Position numbers and translations under genes: made by a program
Part shown: piece after piece, positions 11,225 through 43,549 of the stretch
Numbering within the stretch: position 1 is the first letter of the stretch
How the letters are laid out: every line of letters begins with the position of its first letter
Notes under the pieces: model-generated
What the model saw: only the letters and a program-made list of their open reading frames with translations
Database searches by the model: none
What the model was told of the DNA's origin: nothing
Assembly (NCBI RefSeq): GCF_000003815.2
Contig: NC_049987.1
Span: forward strand, 23,573,824 to 23,637,823
Reading direction: 5' to 3'
Source: Branchiostoma floridae
Taxonomy: Eukaryota > Chordata > Leptocardii > Amphioxiformes > Branchiostomatidae
Length of the DNA stretch: 64,000 nt

Positions 11225-12833
11225 CTGAAAAACACGAGTCAATCAGTCATGCTACAGACTTCTATTACTCAGACACATCATTACATCTCTTTTATGACCA
11301 TATCTCTTTCTTTTTTTTCTTTGATATAAGAATACCTAACATAAGGTGATGAAACATTATACCCATCTTACCTGACGTCTTACTTAAGTCGTGAAGACGC
11401 TGCTCCAATGTAGTTGTTCGGCTTCTCTCCTTGTCCAGGGCGCGCTTCAAGGCGTCAACAGTGGTGGACATGTGGTCTTGGTCACGCTTCAGGGCGTCAA
11501 CCGTGGCTGACAGTTGGCGCATGCGATCTTGGTTGCGCTTCAAGACGTCAAAGGTGGTGGAGGTGTCGTCTTTGTGGCGCTTCAAGGTTTCAACAATGGC
11601 GGACAGCTGGCGTATGTCGTCTTTGTCACGCTTCAAGGTGTCAATAGCGGCGGACAGTTGAGTTATTTCCTGAAGACAAACAAGAGAGTACCAAACTAAC
11701 TTAACCCTATTCAGGCTTTAGAGATCAGTGCCAATTTTGATGTCGTATAACGCCAGAAAGGCTTAGTCCCTTTAAAAGAACAACAGAAACAGCGTGAAGA
11801 TGTTTGAAAAGCTGCTTCTGGCAGAGGTGTGCTTACCGCTTTATTGATGAAGGTCAGAGGGGCGAGCCCGACAGCGACTATGCCCAGCAGCACGGCAATG
11901 CCGGCCACCAAGTAGTAGCGGTGGGAGCGGATGAAGCTACAGAGAGCAGCGCAGCCGCTTGCTCCTCCCGGATACGTGCGGTCTGCAGAGATTGTGACTG
12001 GACAACCTTAAACAACATTTTCATTCAGATGTGACAATGTTTGATGTGACAAGTAGTTCAGTGTAATAGAACATTAACCTACTGGGAGTAACTTATAATC
12101 GCATAATGCTTATTTAACATTCAGGTAAAATATAGGTAAAGGTAGGTCTGGTCCTGCGTACCTGTATGCTATTGCCCTCGAACTCAGTCCTTATCTTATA
12201 TCAATTCATAATCAGGGTATAAAGCCTGCTCTCCAATAAGATCATTTCAGTGTCACTGACGAAAGATAACGAATGTCATCTAAAACGTCTGACCGTTTCC
12301 AAAATCATATCCAGTGGCCTGAGCAACTGCTACTTGGCTTATCTTATTATCTGGATGTCTAACCTTCATTGACGCCCACGAATTCGTTTCTGTGTTAAAG
12401 CTTGCCACAAGTTGTGGGAAACAAAATATATTTTCGCGGTGAAACTGGACCCCTGGTCATTTCAAACTCTACAAATTCCATGATTTTGCAAATTATGCAT
12501 CCGTTGGTAACCATACACCATTTATGCTTGGAAACATTCTGCTGATTTTACAAATAAATGTCTATGTTGTACTGATAAAGGCGAATAACAAAAAAAAAGT
12601 TGGCTACCTGCAGACGTATACACCGCGTAACGTTTTACCGCCTCGGCTTCTTCATACGGGTCAGTAGATGTCTCGTGCCCTTCTTGCAACTGGTCAGAAG
12701 CACCAAAGCCGAGACGGACACGCCCGCGGGAACCACCCTGATGGACGGGAGGGGGTCGGGACGGCGGCCCGCTGGTTTGGCTCCTTCCAGGGCCGGAGAG
12801 AGGCGAAATAACAGGTTCTGCTTGCTCGTACAT
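10803..12833 (-). CDS. Type II membrane C-type lectin with coiled-coil stalk
   Basis: Four exons (12608-12833, 11837-11982, 11372-11669, 10803-11224) with GT-AG junctions and matching phases 1, 0, 1 give an uninterrupted protein of about 363 residues. Residues 1-98 are a cytoplasmic tail rich in P, S and Y with no signal peptide, 99-120 are one membrane helix (YLVAGIAVLLGIVAVGLAPL), about 125-222 a coiled-coil stalk, and 225-363 a C-type lectin domain. The domain has WIGL, the QPD triplet (usually linked to galactose-type Ca2+ sites) and WFDEAC where WND is usual. It is probably a plasma-membrane lectin that oligomerises through the stalk; ligand and role are unknown. This architecture is common among amphioxus lectins. 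Confidence 0.85.
11372..11669 (-). CDS. C-type lectin exon 3: coiled-coil stalk
   Basis: Acceptor TCTTCAG before 11669 and donor GTAAGA after 11372. The exon encodes heptad-like repeats in which LKR recurs at alternating spacings of 17 and 14 residues (TLKRDKDDIRQLSA, DVLKRNQDRMRQLSA, DALKRDQDHMSTT). It probably grew by internal duplication and drives oligomerisation. Confidence 0.85.
11837..11982 (-). CDS. C-type lectin exon 2: transmembrane segment
   Basis: Acceptor CTCTGCAG before 11982 and donor GTAAGC after 11837. It encodes a juxtamembrane CAALCSFIRSHRYY stretch and one hydrophobic helix of about 20 residues. Cysteines just inside the membrane could be palmitoylated, which is inference. 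Confidence 0.8.
12608..12833 (-). CDS. C-type lectin exon 1: cytoplasmic tail
   Basis: Begins with ATG at 12833 (MYEQAEPVISPL) and ends at a CAG|GTAGCC donor. The tail has proline-rich SGPPSRPPPV and a tyrosine cluster DPYEEAEAVKRYAVYTS. No strict ITIM or hemITAM is present. An upstream 5' UTR exon cannot be excluded. Confidence 0.75.
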
Positions 12834-13464
12834 TTGGACTTACTGTGCTGACAACAGGTGAACAATACAGCAGCAAGCGCCAAGTTACATGAATATGGAC
12901 AACAATGCCAGAATTAGTCTGAAGAAGTAAGGATATATCTGGCCTTACTTTGAGGCGTGACGCGGTATGACCTATTTTGTTTTCCTAGAATTGACTGGCC
13001 AATTGTCTGAAAAAAATATAGATCAATCTTCCGGCTGGAGGTCAGTATGCTCGAGGCCATTTTAAATGGAGGCTCATTCTTTTACTTCTTGACATGCAGG
13101 AATAAAATACTTCTGGTCGTAATTTTGTCTTGCGTCAGGTGAATTCTTCTTACAACATCTTGCTACTCTGTGACCACGATGCTTTGATGGAGGTTTACCT
13201 CCGACGACAAAGTATTGTAATTTTCAGATGTGGCAGATGTTCGCCTCTTTATCTGTGTATGTCCCCTTTGCTGCATTCGTATGTAGTTTGATATGTCGTC
13301 CGCACGTAGTTGCGTAATGAAGCACTTTGTTTTTTTTTTTCACGGTAGCTGTTTCTTTAATCGATTTAATAATTTCAAAGATCACCCCTATGTTTTGGGG
13401 TACTGTGGGCCAGGTAAGGCCCAGTCCTTGGGGCAAAATATCTCCAAGCAGATTTTGGGCTATG
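12834..13464. other. Upstream flank of the lectin gene; no gene recognised
   Basis: No supported coding sequence. The lectin promoter should lie in the first part, but no clear TATA box or other core element was identified. Confidence 0.4.
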
Positions 13465-14018
13465 TAAGACTGGAATCCAGCCGTGTTGTTGTTTGGTCGC
13501 TCCCAGAAGGTACGCTTCCTGCCAACATGTCTGGTGTTCGTAACCATTTTAACGATCGGCATTTTCATATTCGCTTAGATTTTATGCGAGATTTCTGATT
13601 GGCTGAATTATGGATGGTTCAAGCGCTCGTTCGATCAGGCGTTCCATTATGATAACAATGGCCGCCGTTTCAGACGTTCATAATGCCTGATCTACCCAGC
13701 GAATTTCCCGGAATTTCTTCACTAAAACGATCAAAGACCTTAGAGGCTATTCTCAACGAAAATAATGATTGAATAGCACTCTTCCCAACCGAGTATGGCA
13801 AGAGTTTGATTTATCAGATCGTTTCAATAGTCTCGAAGAATATGGGTCGTTGATGATATGGAACGCCTGTTCGAACGAGCGCTGAAACCAGCCAATCAGA
13901 AATTTCGCATAGAATCTCTGCGAATATGCAAATGCCGATCGTTCAAATGGTAACGAACACCAGACGTGTTGGCAGGAAGCAGAGCGACCAAAGCACAACA
14001 CGGCTGGATTCCAGACTA
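13465..14018. repeat. Foldback element with arms of about 200 bp
   Basis: The left part (ACTGGAATCCAGCCGTGTTG, then GCTTCCTGCCAACATGTCTG, TTTCTGATTGGCTG and TCAAGCGCTCGTTCG) returns as an imperfect inverted copy ending near 14018. The arms are diverged and no transposase frame is present. It is best read as a non-autonomous DNA transposon. Confidence 0.75.
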
Positions 14019-14110
14019 GGGCTATATGTCTAGAGGCAATTCTATTAAACAGCTGTTGCTCCAACCATCCTTCATCACATCGGTCTCTATTCCAAGTGTT
14101 ATAATAAAAC

Positions 14111-14332
14111 GCCAGAGTTTCAGCCCTATAAAATGCTATCAGCGCCAGGGTTGGCCGCTGACCTCCCAAAAGAAACCCTCGAACAAGGTCCCTAACTTCC
14201 GGGGTTCGTGCGCTACACGCGCGCAAAGCTGCTGCTTCGGGAGAATACGCTATCCCGGATTTATCCGGGCATGGCACACAGGACATATATATTTGTGCCG
14301 GATATATCCGGGTTTGGCAGTTTAAGGGTTAA
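14111..14332. repeat. MITE family C, copy 1
   Basis: Begins GCCAGAGTTTCAGCCCTATA and ends GGGTTTGGCAGTTTAAGGGTT. It shares internal segments (AAGCTGCTGCTTCGGGAGAA, CCGGATATATCCGGG) with the copy at 32691-32961. Ends are short inverted repeats around TTAAACTGCCAGA. Confidence 0.7.
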
Positions 14333-15030
14333 ACAACTACCTGTACCCGTTAATGGTTGAGGTTGATGATTCTGCTGGGAATGGAACTCCCACTGATTTG
14401 AGATCTTTTGAGCTCCACTGGTGGAGGAAAATCCTCGTAACACCTTCAGACACGGGCAAACCTGCCCCGATTGCCGTATCTCCTGGTCAGGTGGAAGACA
14501 CCGAGCTTTACGATGTGTTTTTTTTTTTTTTTCATGTTGAATAGCGCCCGCAGTCCACTAGTAGATATAAACGGAGCTTTTTTTTTGGTGTTTCTTTTTC
14601 GTTCGAACATTTTGTCCGTGTTTGTTTGAGTGTGTCTTTTTTTGCTTGAATATTTTGCCATATTCAAAGGGATATGAATAATCGACATGTTGCATGTTAT
14701 TGCAATTACGAAGTCAAGGCTTGCACCTATTCAACTTAGTTCGCAGGGCGGTCGCAGCATGATCGCCGCCCTTGTGGAGCAGGGCTGGTGAAATGCCTGC
14801 AAACGTGTGGGCTGTCAAATAGAATACCGTGGACTTAGGAACGCGTTGGCAGGAGTCCGTAGCTTAGGTTATGTCGTTTAGTGACGGTCTGTGCTTGTTT
14901 TCAACGTTTGCTTCAGGGCAAAGATAATACTATAGCGACCAATTCAGTTATATAATTGGCGCTCGCTTTCTGCCATGATGAAATTAGCAAAAGGCCTCTA
15001 CCCGGGAACAAGAAATAAAAATATGCAAAG
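14333..15030. other. No gene recognised
   Basis: Low-complexity T-rich tracts near 14520-14590 and unremarkable unique sequence. No supported coding sequence. Confidence 0.4.
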
Positions 15031-15044
15031 AAACCTACACTATT

Positions 15045-15200
15045 TTTTTCTATTTGCTTTTGGACAGATGAGGACAATGTGGCACTGCGCTCAAGTTGAT
15101 AACTTATACTAACAGTGCCACATAAACAGCAAAGACAGAAGGTAAAGGTAGTCATTTCTTTAACCTACCCGACCGAAGTCAGGTACCAATTTTACACCTA
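15045..15200. repeat. Dispersed repeat shared with 31985-32135
   Basis: Both stretches contain CAGATGAGGACAATGTGGCACTG-like sequence, a reversed CAGTGCCACATA, then GAAGGTAAAGGTAGT and CCCGACCGAAGTCAGGTA. In the second copy it is joined to a reversed tRNA-like head, so this is probably the tail of a minus-strand SINE. Confidence 0.55.
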
Positions 15201-15727
15201 CACTAATGTCTTATTGTTCTCATAACATCTTTTGCTACGTTTTACGTGTTTTATCGCCTTTTATACCATCTCGTCTCCCATTCTGCCCGGCAGGGAACAT
15301 GACCCTAGCATTATTAGTCAGATGACCACAGACATAGATGATCTATCTAGATTGCCCTGCAGCTGTCCGTCTGGATTATATTCCATACGTGCATCCTCAT
15401 AACGTATGCCATTTTCGGGCTAAGAACGAATTAACCAATACAGTTAATGTCACATTTCCAAGCCAGGGCCCGGCCGAGCTGTTTGTGGAAATGAAAAACA
15501 AAAGTATATCCATAAAAATGATACACAAATAATTCTTACGACTATACTCTTTATGTCTTGTGTAGTTCTGTGTCATTCTTTTAGTTCCCGAGAACTGCCT
15601 GGTCGGGCCCCGGTTTCTGAATGTGACATAGGCCTAACTTTACAAGTGGCTTTTAGACCATATAAATTTAGACTATACTTTTAGACTATACAAATTTAGA
15701 CTATACTTTTAGACTATACAGATGCTA

Positions 15728-15792
15728 CACTGATTGTTTGTATCCTTTCATGTTACATGCAATTAGCCGAAGGGGCAAAATTTGCAATGAAC
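15728..15792 (+). repeat. Non-LTR retroelement 3' tail fragment
   Basis: TGTTACATGCAATTAGCCGA followed by GGCAAAATTTGCAATGAA closely matches the tail of the reverse transcriptase fragment at 34190-35665 (TGTTACCTGCAATTAGCCCA, GAATTTGCAATAAA). It is probably a strongly 5'-truncated copy of the same family. Confidence 0.55.
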
Positions 15793-15799
15793 TTTCGTG

Positions 15800-17232
15800 A
15801 ACTGTAAGACTGCCTCCAGTATTCCCATCCACAAACGCCATCATTATCTTTATGTGCCACCGTCTGACACGTAACCCGTGTACAAAACACTGCCCTGAAC
15901 TGCGACACGGGGGGCAAGCATTAATGATTAATCGTGTGCCGGGAGAATTGGCAAACAGATCGACAGCGTTACCGGATAATACCGGGATAAATCGCATCGT
16001 ATTTACGCTCCGGCGTACGTATGCAGTATTTTGGGTAATCAAAAGAGAAACATGTTGGTTGTTTTTCCTCCGTATCTTTTTTCTTCGTCTAGACTAATTT
16101 GAATGGCCTGGGCCAGACGTCTGTCACCATGGTAACTTGTAAAGCAGAAGACACCCTGTGGTGTTCGATTACATAATGTAGCAAGTGGTTGTCATATTTA
16201 GATTTATTGAAATTTCAGACGATGCGATGCATGGCAAACCCTGCATCATAATCCGATGTTTATTTGCAAAATCATGCCCGAGGGCTAATTGCATATGCAG
16301 TCTCAAGAACTAAGAGAAGTAAATAGAGTGATACATAAAGCTAGTGTCTAATCAACTACATGATACTTTGAATACTATTGTCGGGTTTGACTTCTTCATA
16401 TATGACGTGTGTACTTTGCTTGAGTAAGAGTAAATACAGCAGTGATTTGCTACTGTATATATGCTAGACCATGCGAAAGTATGAATTCTGTAGTTGCAAA
16501 TGTAATTGCTATCTTTCTAGCTCTTAGTCTAGATTCCCTCCTTTAGAATCGGTGCCAAACACATCAACAGGGGCAAGGGTCATCCCTACTTGCTACATAT
16601 ATATGACCTTCCCTGAAGGTTATCCGGCCGTGTCAGGCGAGAGTGGTGCTATAAGCAGGAGGGTCAGCTTCTCGGGTTCCATTAGCGGCCGGCTCTGATC
16701 TCCTATAACACCGTAAATCCGCGGAAATTTGACCGCTCAGAGAAAACATGACACCCATGGCTCAACCCTTTGCTGCTAACAACCCGATAACCCTCCGTCC
16801 CGTCCGGGCCGCGGGACTAAAGACGGTTAATGTCTCCTTATAGATGCATGTCATCGGTTTATCGATATGATTTTATGCATAATGGTAATATGATATTGAC
16901 GTTTCGGTTCCGTTTCATCTCTCTGTGTACATTTAAGGACCACAGTGCACAAGGCAATTGACCTTTTATGATCCTCGGATAACATGTGTATTTTGTCACG
17001 ACAGATTGTATACAAAATGTATTTTTATTGCAGCTTATTGCTGTCATATAAGGCCGCGGCAAGTCAATTTTATGGATGACATCATCTGGAGACTGCAAAT
17101 TTGCACGGGAGGCCCAAATATAAGGTTTTGGAATGAAAATAACCAAAACATTTGAGTAAAATCATTTTTATTTTATTCTATTTTTGAAAAAAAAAAAGAA
17201 CACACAAAAAAACTTGGGGGAATTGGCTCACT
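15800..17232. other. No gene; includes a copy of a dispersed repeat at 16105-16195
   Basis: At 16105-16195 the motifs CAGACGTCTGTCACCATGGT and GGTGTTCGATTACATAATGT recur at 30890-30970. The second motif also recurs reversed at 49873-49905, 51686-51735 and 60850-60900. No supported gene. Confidence 0.5.
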
Positions 17233-17344
17233 TAGCCTGGTATCCAGCCGTAATAAAGCTTCCGAGTCTCTTATTTCCTGTTTGGTAATTGCCAGAGAGG
17301 AAAGAAGAGACTCGGAAGCTTTATTACGGCTGGATACCAGGCTA
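17233..17344. repeat. Perfect 40-bp inverted repeat with 32-bp loop
   Basis: 17233-17272 (starting TAGCCTGGTATCCAGCCGTA) is the exact reverse complement of 17305-17344. Transcribed, it would give a very stable hairpin. It could be a miniature foldback transposon or, less likely, a small-RNA precursor. Confidence 0.9.
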
Positions 17345-17982
17345 TGGCTCACTCTCTCAATTTCTATTCATTCAGCCCAGGAACGACGGAGTTGAATCCT
17401 CCTAAAGTTTGCAACCGATTTTACGAATACTGTATTTTTTACTGGAGTGAAATATGATTAGACATCTGCAAATACTAGTTGTCAGTAACTTTTATGTAGA
17501 TTGTATGCCTTAGTTTTATGTCCAGAAAGATTAGGTACTTCAACATTTATGTATGCTACCTAATGGAATGAATCAAGTATTCACGTATGTAAGCTATAAA
17601 AAATAAGTGTAACGTTACATGGTTTCTGTACAATAATGTAGAAAGATTCGGCTACTCTTACAGTCTAACAGTGTAACAATGGCTATATTCAATGTTATGT
17701 ATGCTTGCTTAGGACGGCATCAGGTCCCTAATTAATAAAGAAATAAGTGTACATAATTTCACTACAACATTGAGAAGGATTCGACTACTCCTACAGTCTA
17801 ACAATGCCTATATTCAAGTTGGCATTTTGCGGTACTTAAAACGCAAACTTTTATGTAATTCGTATGCTCATATTTTATGTCCAGAAAGATTAGCTACTTA
17901 AAAAATTTATGCATGCTAGTTTACGGACTGCATCAAGTATTTTAGTTATAAAGAAATACGTGTACACGATTTCTCTATTTGT

Positions 17983-18072
17983 TTTTATTTATTTATTTAT
18001 TTTGTTCAGCTGTATACATACAGTCAGGGCTTCCCAACTAGCCGTAGGCTATTGCTTCTAACCCTGGGAGAG
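17983..18072 (-). repeat. Probable non-LTR retroelement 3' tail (reversed)
   Basis: An ATTTATTTATTTATTT run followed by GTTCAGCTGTATACATACAG and AACTAGCCGTAGGCTATTGC. On the minus strand this reads GGCTAGTTGGGAAGCCCTGA ending in repeated AAAT, like CR1-type 3' ends. A related tail lies at 18655-18728 on the plus strand. Confidence 0.45.
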
Positions 18073-18654
18073 AAGAATACATACATGTTACATGTTATAA
18101 CATGCAGAATAATCCTGCCACTCCTACAGCCTTACAATGCTTATATTGAAGGTAGCATGTTGCGGTACTTGGGATTTATACAGAGCCGATCCCGCCGCAT
18201 CCCCGCCACGGGTTAGACATAACGACAGGATATTACCGGCCCATTTTCTCCTCATGAGCACCAATTTATTTCCACATCGCACCAGGAGATATGAAAACTG
18301 CATTATTGAATTGCTTATTACATTTTGAAGGCGTTCTCTTATTGCCTCTCGCAGCGCTATCAACATAGCACAGGGATTCAAACTGAAACCCTAGCAACAT
18401 GTGGGGAGTCATCACAAACCATCGTAGTCAAAACAATTCGAAGAATATGATCAATGCAACCATTAAACTACAAACCTCTTTAGGCTTGAATAAAACTGAC
18501 GTACACACTATTATGGACGCTATGAAGTCTGTTCTTGACCATATATGTAACAGTGTTAATGTTAGGCTATTGTAATGGATAATTGTTATTTTGTCCATGT
18601 CAAATTCCATTTGTATTGTCATTGTCTGTGTCAGTGGGCCAGGTCACCTGTAAT

Positions 18655-18728
18655 ACAAATCAACCGGCTAGTTGGGCAGCTCTGGCTGGGAGTGCTAAAG
18701 GCCAAACCAATGAATAAAAAATAAATCC
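18655..18728 (+). repeat. Probable non-LTR retroelement 3' tail
   Basis: CGGCTAGTTGGGCAGCTCTG, GGGAGTGCTAAAGGCC and a terminal AATGAATAAAAAATAAAT run resemble the reversed tail at 17983-18072. The 5' part is missing or too diverged to recognise. Confidence 0.4.
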
Positions 18729-18864
18729 AACAAGGAGTTCTTATCTTCTGACAAAATAAGCTTACTTAATCCGAATAAATGTTTACGTGCAGTCTCGGCA
18801 GAAGGAAATGACCCCCCCCCCCCCCTCTCTGATGCCTGGCGCCAGCCAAATTGCCTCTTAAGAT

Positions 18865-19125
18865 GGTATCTCACTGCACTTGGGGCACCGGTGCGGCACT
18901 GTGGGGATGCGTTCACTGCGACGACGATTTATTTTATAATTTGGACATTGTGTAATACGTTAACGTATGCCTTAGAAGACAACAAAATACACAAAACGTA
19001 GGAAAATCCGTTCTTTTTATCTCTGAAAAACGTAGGAAAATCCGTTCTTTTTATCTCTGAAATTTTTTTAAGTTACTTTCGGACCCTGCAGTGCTGCACC
19101 GGTGCCCCAAGTGCAGTGAGATACC
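18865..19125. repeat. MITE with inverted ends (GGTATCTCACTGCACTTGGG)
   Basis: 18865-18905 (GGTATCTCACTGCACTTGGG, GCACCGGTGCGGCACTG) returns inverted at 19085-19125. A third arm lies at 43261-43308. It encloses a 35-bp direct duplication (ACGTAGGAAAATCCGTTCTT, at about 18995 and 19029). Confidence 0.8.
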
Positions 19126-19139
19126 ACCTTTCCATATAC

Positions 19140-19593
19140 ATGTCCATCGCTATCTGCCTCCTCCTGACGACCAGCTCTCGTCAGGCGGTCTGTGGGATTT
19201 CAGCATGGCTGCGGCCGGGTCTCAACCTGCGGGGAGATTTCAGCATGATCCGGGCTGGGCCTGAACCCGCCACTAGGTGTTAAGTACCGCCGCACGGGCG
19301 TATATCAGCCATCAGATTCCGCGCGCGGCGACTATTAGATGAGCTGGCAGTGCGTGCCAATGATGAGTGAGGGTTGAAAGTACGCGCGCTCCAACTGTGC
19401 GGTGCGTGCGGCGTGCGTTTTGGACCAGAACCGGTACGCTTTCCTGGCACTTTGACTCGCCGTCGCGCAAACCTGGGCGATACGTTTTCACAAGGAGGAA
19501 CCGCTTTTGTAGATGCTGCCCACTGTTCGTATGTAGCTGATGGACGGTTTGGATGAAATTTGCCGCGTACAGTACAAGTCTAGACGAGTAGCC
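19140..19593 (+). promoter_or_regulatory. GC-rich putative promoter and 5' UTR of gene A
   Basis: The stretch before the first ATG of gene A is GC- and CpG-rich (for example GCGCGCGGCG, GTACGCGCGC) compared with its AT-rich surroundings. It contains a CCAAT box at 19357-19361 but no obvious TATA box. The transcription start cannot be placed exactly. Confidence 0.4.
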
Positions 19594-40984
<21,391 letters not shown>

Positions 40985-41499
40985 ACTGTTCATCTAACAT
41001 AAACGACATAACGTCATATCAAACCAGCAAAATATACTACACAACTTTGTTTGCCAAAAAGCTGTGGGATCAAACCAGCAAAAACTTGGAAAACACTTTG
41101 AATCAGAGCTGAAAATGTAACATCCAACAAACAATTTGACTTTCCGAATCACCAACTCACTGTTTGTCAAGAAATGAGGACTCCCCTTCTTCTGTTGTGG
41201 CGGAAGTAACCTGCGAAATGAGATACGGACAGAACGTCTGAGAATAGTCCATCTCAACAACGACCTAACGTCATATCAAGCAGCAAAAAAGTACTACAAA
41301 AAAAACTGTGTTTGCCAAAAGATATAGGATCGACCAGTCCGACGACAAGCATTTAGGACCAGAGTTAAACAGTAGAATCCAACACAAGAAATGGATTGAA
41401 CTTAATTTTCGACTTACCAACTCAAGTCTTTGCCTAGGCATGAAAAAGCCACCACTTCTGTGACGTCACGTTATGCGGAAGACCATGTGACTTGGTGAG

Positions 41500-42657
41500 C
41501 AGTGGATGAAAGGTTGTAAAATGTCTATGGCGTCCTTCGTTTGTGTTGAAGGAAGCTGTGTTTGCCAAAAAAGTGGTAAATATGTGGGAGTCAAAGACTC
41601 CAGTCTCAAGAATTTCCGTGAACTCAAATGAGGGAAGACTACTTGCAGCGATAGGATGTCTACTCTATGGCAGCTGAAGTACATTATTAACATCTGAAAC
41701 GGACTAAATGAGTTCCACAGTAAAACGTAAAGTTGATATTTGTGAACAGCAAAGCACAATATTAGAGTGACCTGGAAAACACATCAGCCTCGGCGAAAGA
41801 TTTTACCAATTGCATCATGTACAGATCTGGTCTTTTGTCTACGTAATTTCATGTATGCAAGTATCACAGCAAAACGTGTCGTGGTGTAATAGCGAAACTT
41901 TCGAAGGTAAGGCCACAGCAAGTAAATTTTACGAATGATTATTGCTCTGAAAAGATGGAATTGCGTTCTCTTCTGATGGATAAGAAAATACGGAAAATAG
42001 AATAAAAATGTTGCTTGTTGACCTTCGTTGTTCTTGTAGTAGTGCAAGTTCAGTAGTTATGGGATTGACACTAATGCGGTCACTCTGAGCATAGTTACCG
42101 ACTTCATTACTGATACTTGATACTGATAGTTCTCAAACAAGATAGAAGAGCTATTGGCTGTGATATCGTTTTTGTTGCTTAGTCTCGTGGTCTCTACTGG
42201 AATGTTGAATAGTGTATTTAGTCATCTTGCGTCCTTTTACCCATCTTGTGTTTATTTCCGCGCTCTCGAGTTTTGATTTGAATTATGCAGATAACTTAGA
42301 ATATATCTGCGCATAATGGTTACGTCATGGACGGTGTATCACAAGAAATAACGCCTGTAACACTATATGCGGCTTCCATGATACCCAGGCCTGTAGATAA
42401 AGCTTCTGTGACTTCCTGCAACTGATTATGGCATCTTTCGAATGTGTCGATATAATATTGATCATCAATTCGCTCCAAGAACTGGAGAAGTTGTAAATAA
42501 ATCATCCGTATCAAGATATGGAGGCAATGATCTGTGATGTGTCATTACTGTTCCAATGAGACATTCTTGTTATTGAAGCACATTTTGTACTGACAATTGT
42601 GGCATCAAAGGTCTGAGTCACTAAACTAGCGACACGAGATCTACAGGTCTGGGGTTC
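41500..42657. other. 3' flank of gene A; no further gene recognised
   Basis: Possible poly(A) signal AATAAA at 42001. Just before the gap (42630-42657) the sequence AGATCTACAGGTCTGGGGTT looks like the end of a tRNA-derived head. No other coding sequence is supported. Confidence 0.4.
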
Positions 42658-43081
42658 NNNNNNNNNNNNNNNNNNNNNNNNNNNNNNNNNNNNNNNNNNN
42701 NNNNNNNNNNNNNNNNNNNNNNNNNNNNNNNNNNNNNNNNNNNNNNNNNNNNNNNNNNNNNNNNNNNNNNNNNNNNNNNNNNNNNNNNNNNNNNNNNNNN
42801 NNNNNNNNNNNNNNNNNNNNNNNNNNNNNNNNNNNNNNNNNNNNNNNNNNNNNNNNNNNNNNNNNNNNNNNNNNNNNNNNNNNNNNNNNNNNNNNNNNNN
42901 NNNNNNNNNNNNNNNNNNNNNNNNNNNNNNNNNNNNNNNNNNNNNNNNNNNNNNNNNNNNNNNNNNNNNNNNNNNNNNNNNNNNNNNNNNNNNNNNNNNN
43001 NNNNNNNNNNNNNNNNNNNNNNNNNNNNNNNNNNNNNNNNNNNNNNNNNNNNNNNNNNNNNNNNNNNNNNNNNNNNNNNNN
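42658..43081. other. Assembly gap (424 N)
   Basis: The N run ends at 43081 next to one copy of a 295-bp duplication, which may explain the assembly break. Confidence 0.95.
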
Positions 43082-43084
43082 CGT

Positions 43085-43545
43085 CTTTACGCCATGTTGT
43101 CATTGATCTGTGTGCATAACAGGAAACGAGCATCGCCGTTATTTTACCCCATTAGATGTACTTCGTTGGGTACTATTCATCAGTCACGACTACACCGTGA
43201 TGTCATAAGTTACCGGACCCTTTCGTGGTACCTTCTTGAAATCCGTTGAGTATCTTTTGAACCCCGCAGTGCCGCACCGGTGCCCTAAGTGCAGTGAGAT
43301 ACCACCTTAATAAGAAGGTGCATAGCTCCAATGTTCGATGTACAAAAGTGTCCATGCACCCAGTATTTCCGGCCATGGTCGTCCATCTTGACGCCTTGTT
43401 GTCATTGATCTGTGTGTTAACAGGAAAAGAACATCGCCTTATTTTACCCCATTAGATGTAGCTGGTTTGTTCCTATTCATCAGTCATGGCTATACTGTAA
43501 TGCCATCAGTTACGGGGCCCTTTCGTGGTACCTTCTTGTCATTTC
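43085..43545 (+). repeat. Tandem duplication of about 295 bp
   Basis: GTTGTCATTGATCTGTGTG, TTATTTTACCCCATTAGATG and CCCTTTCGTGGTACCTTCTT occur at 43095-43236 and again at 43398-43539. A MITE arm (43261-43308) lies between them. Confidence 0.8.
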
Positions 43546-43549
43546 CCTG

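Noticed and set aside
11414-11661. Plus-strand frames over the lectin stalk
   Set aside because: They are shadows of the repetitive coiled-coil exon on the minus strand.
13753-14286. 177-codon minus-strand frame
   Set aside because: It covers the right arm of a foldback element and part of a MITE; similar codons appear inverted in the left arm, so it is repeat sequence.
42621-43133. 170-codon minus-strand frame
   Set aside because: It runs across the 424-N gap with only a few real codons at each end.
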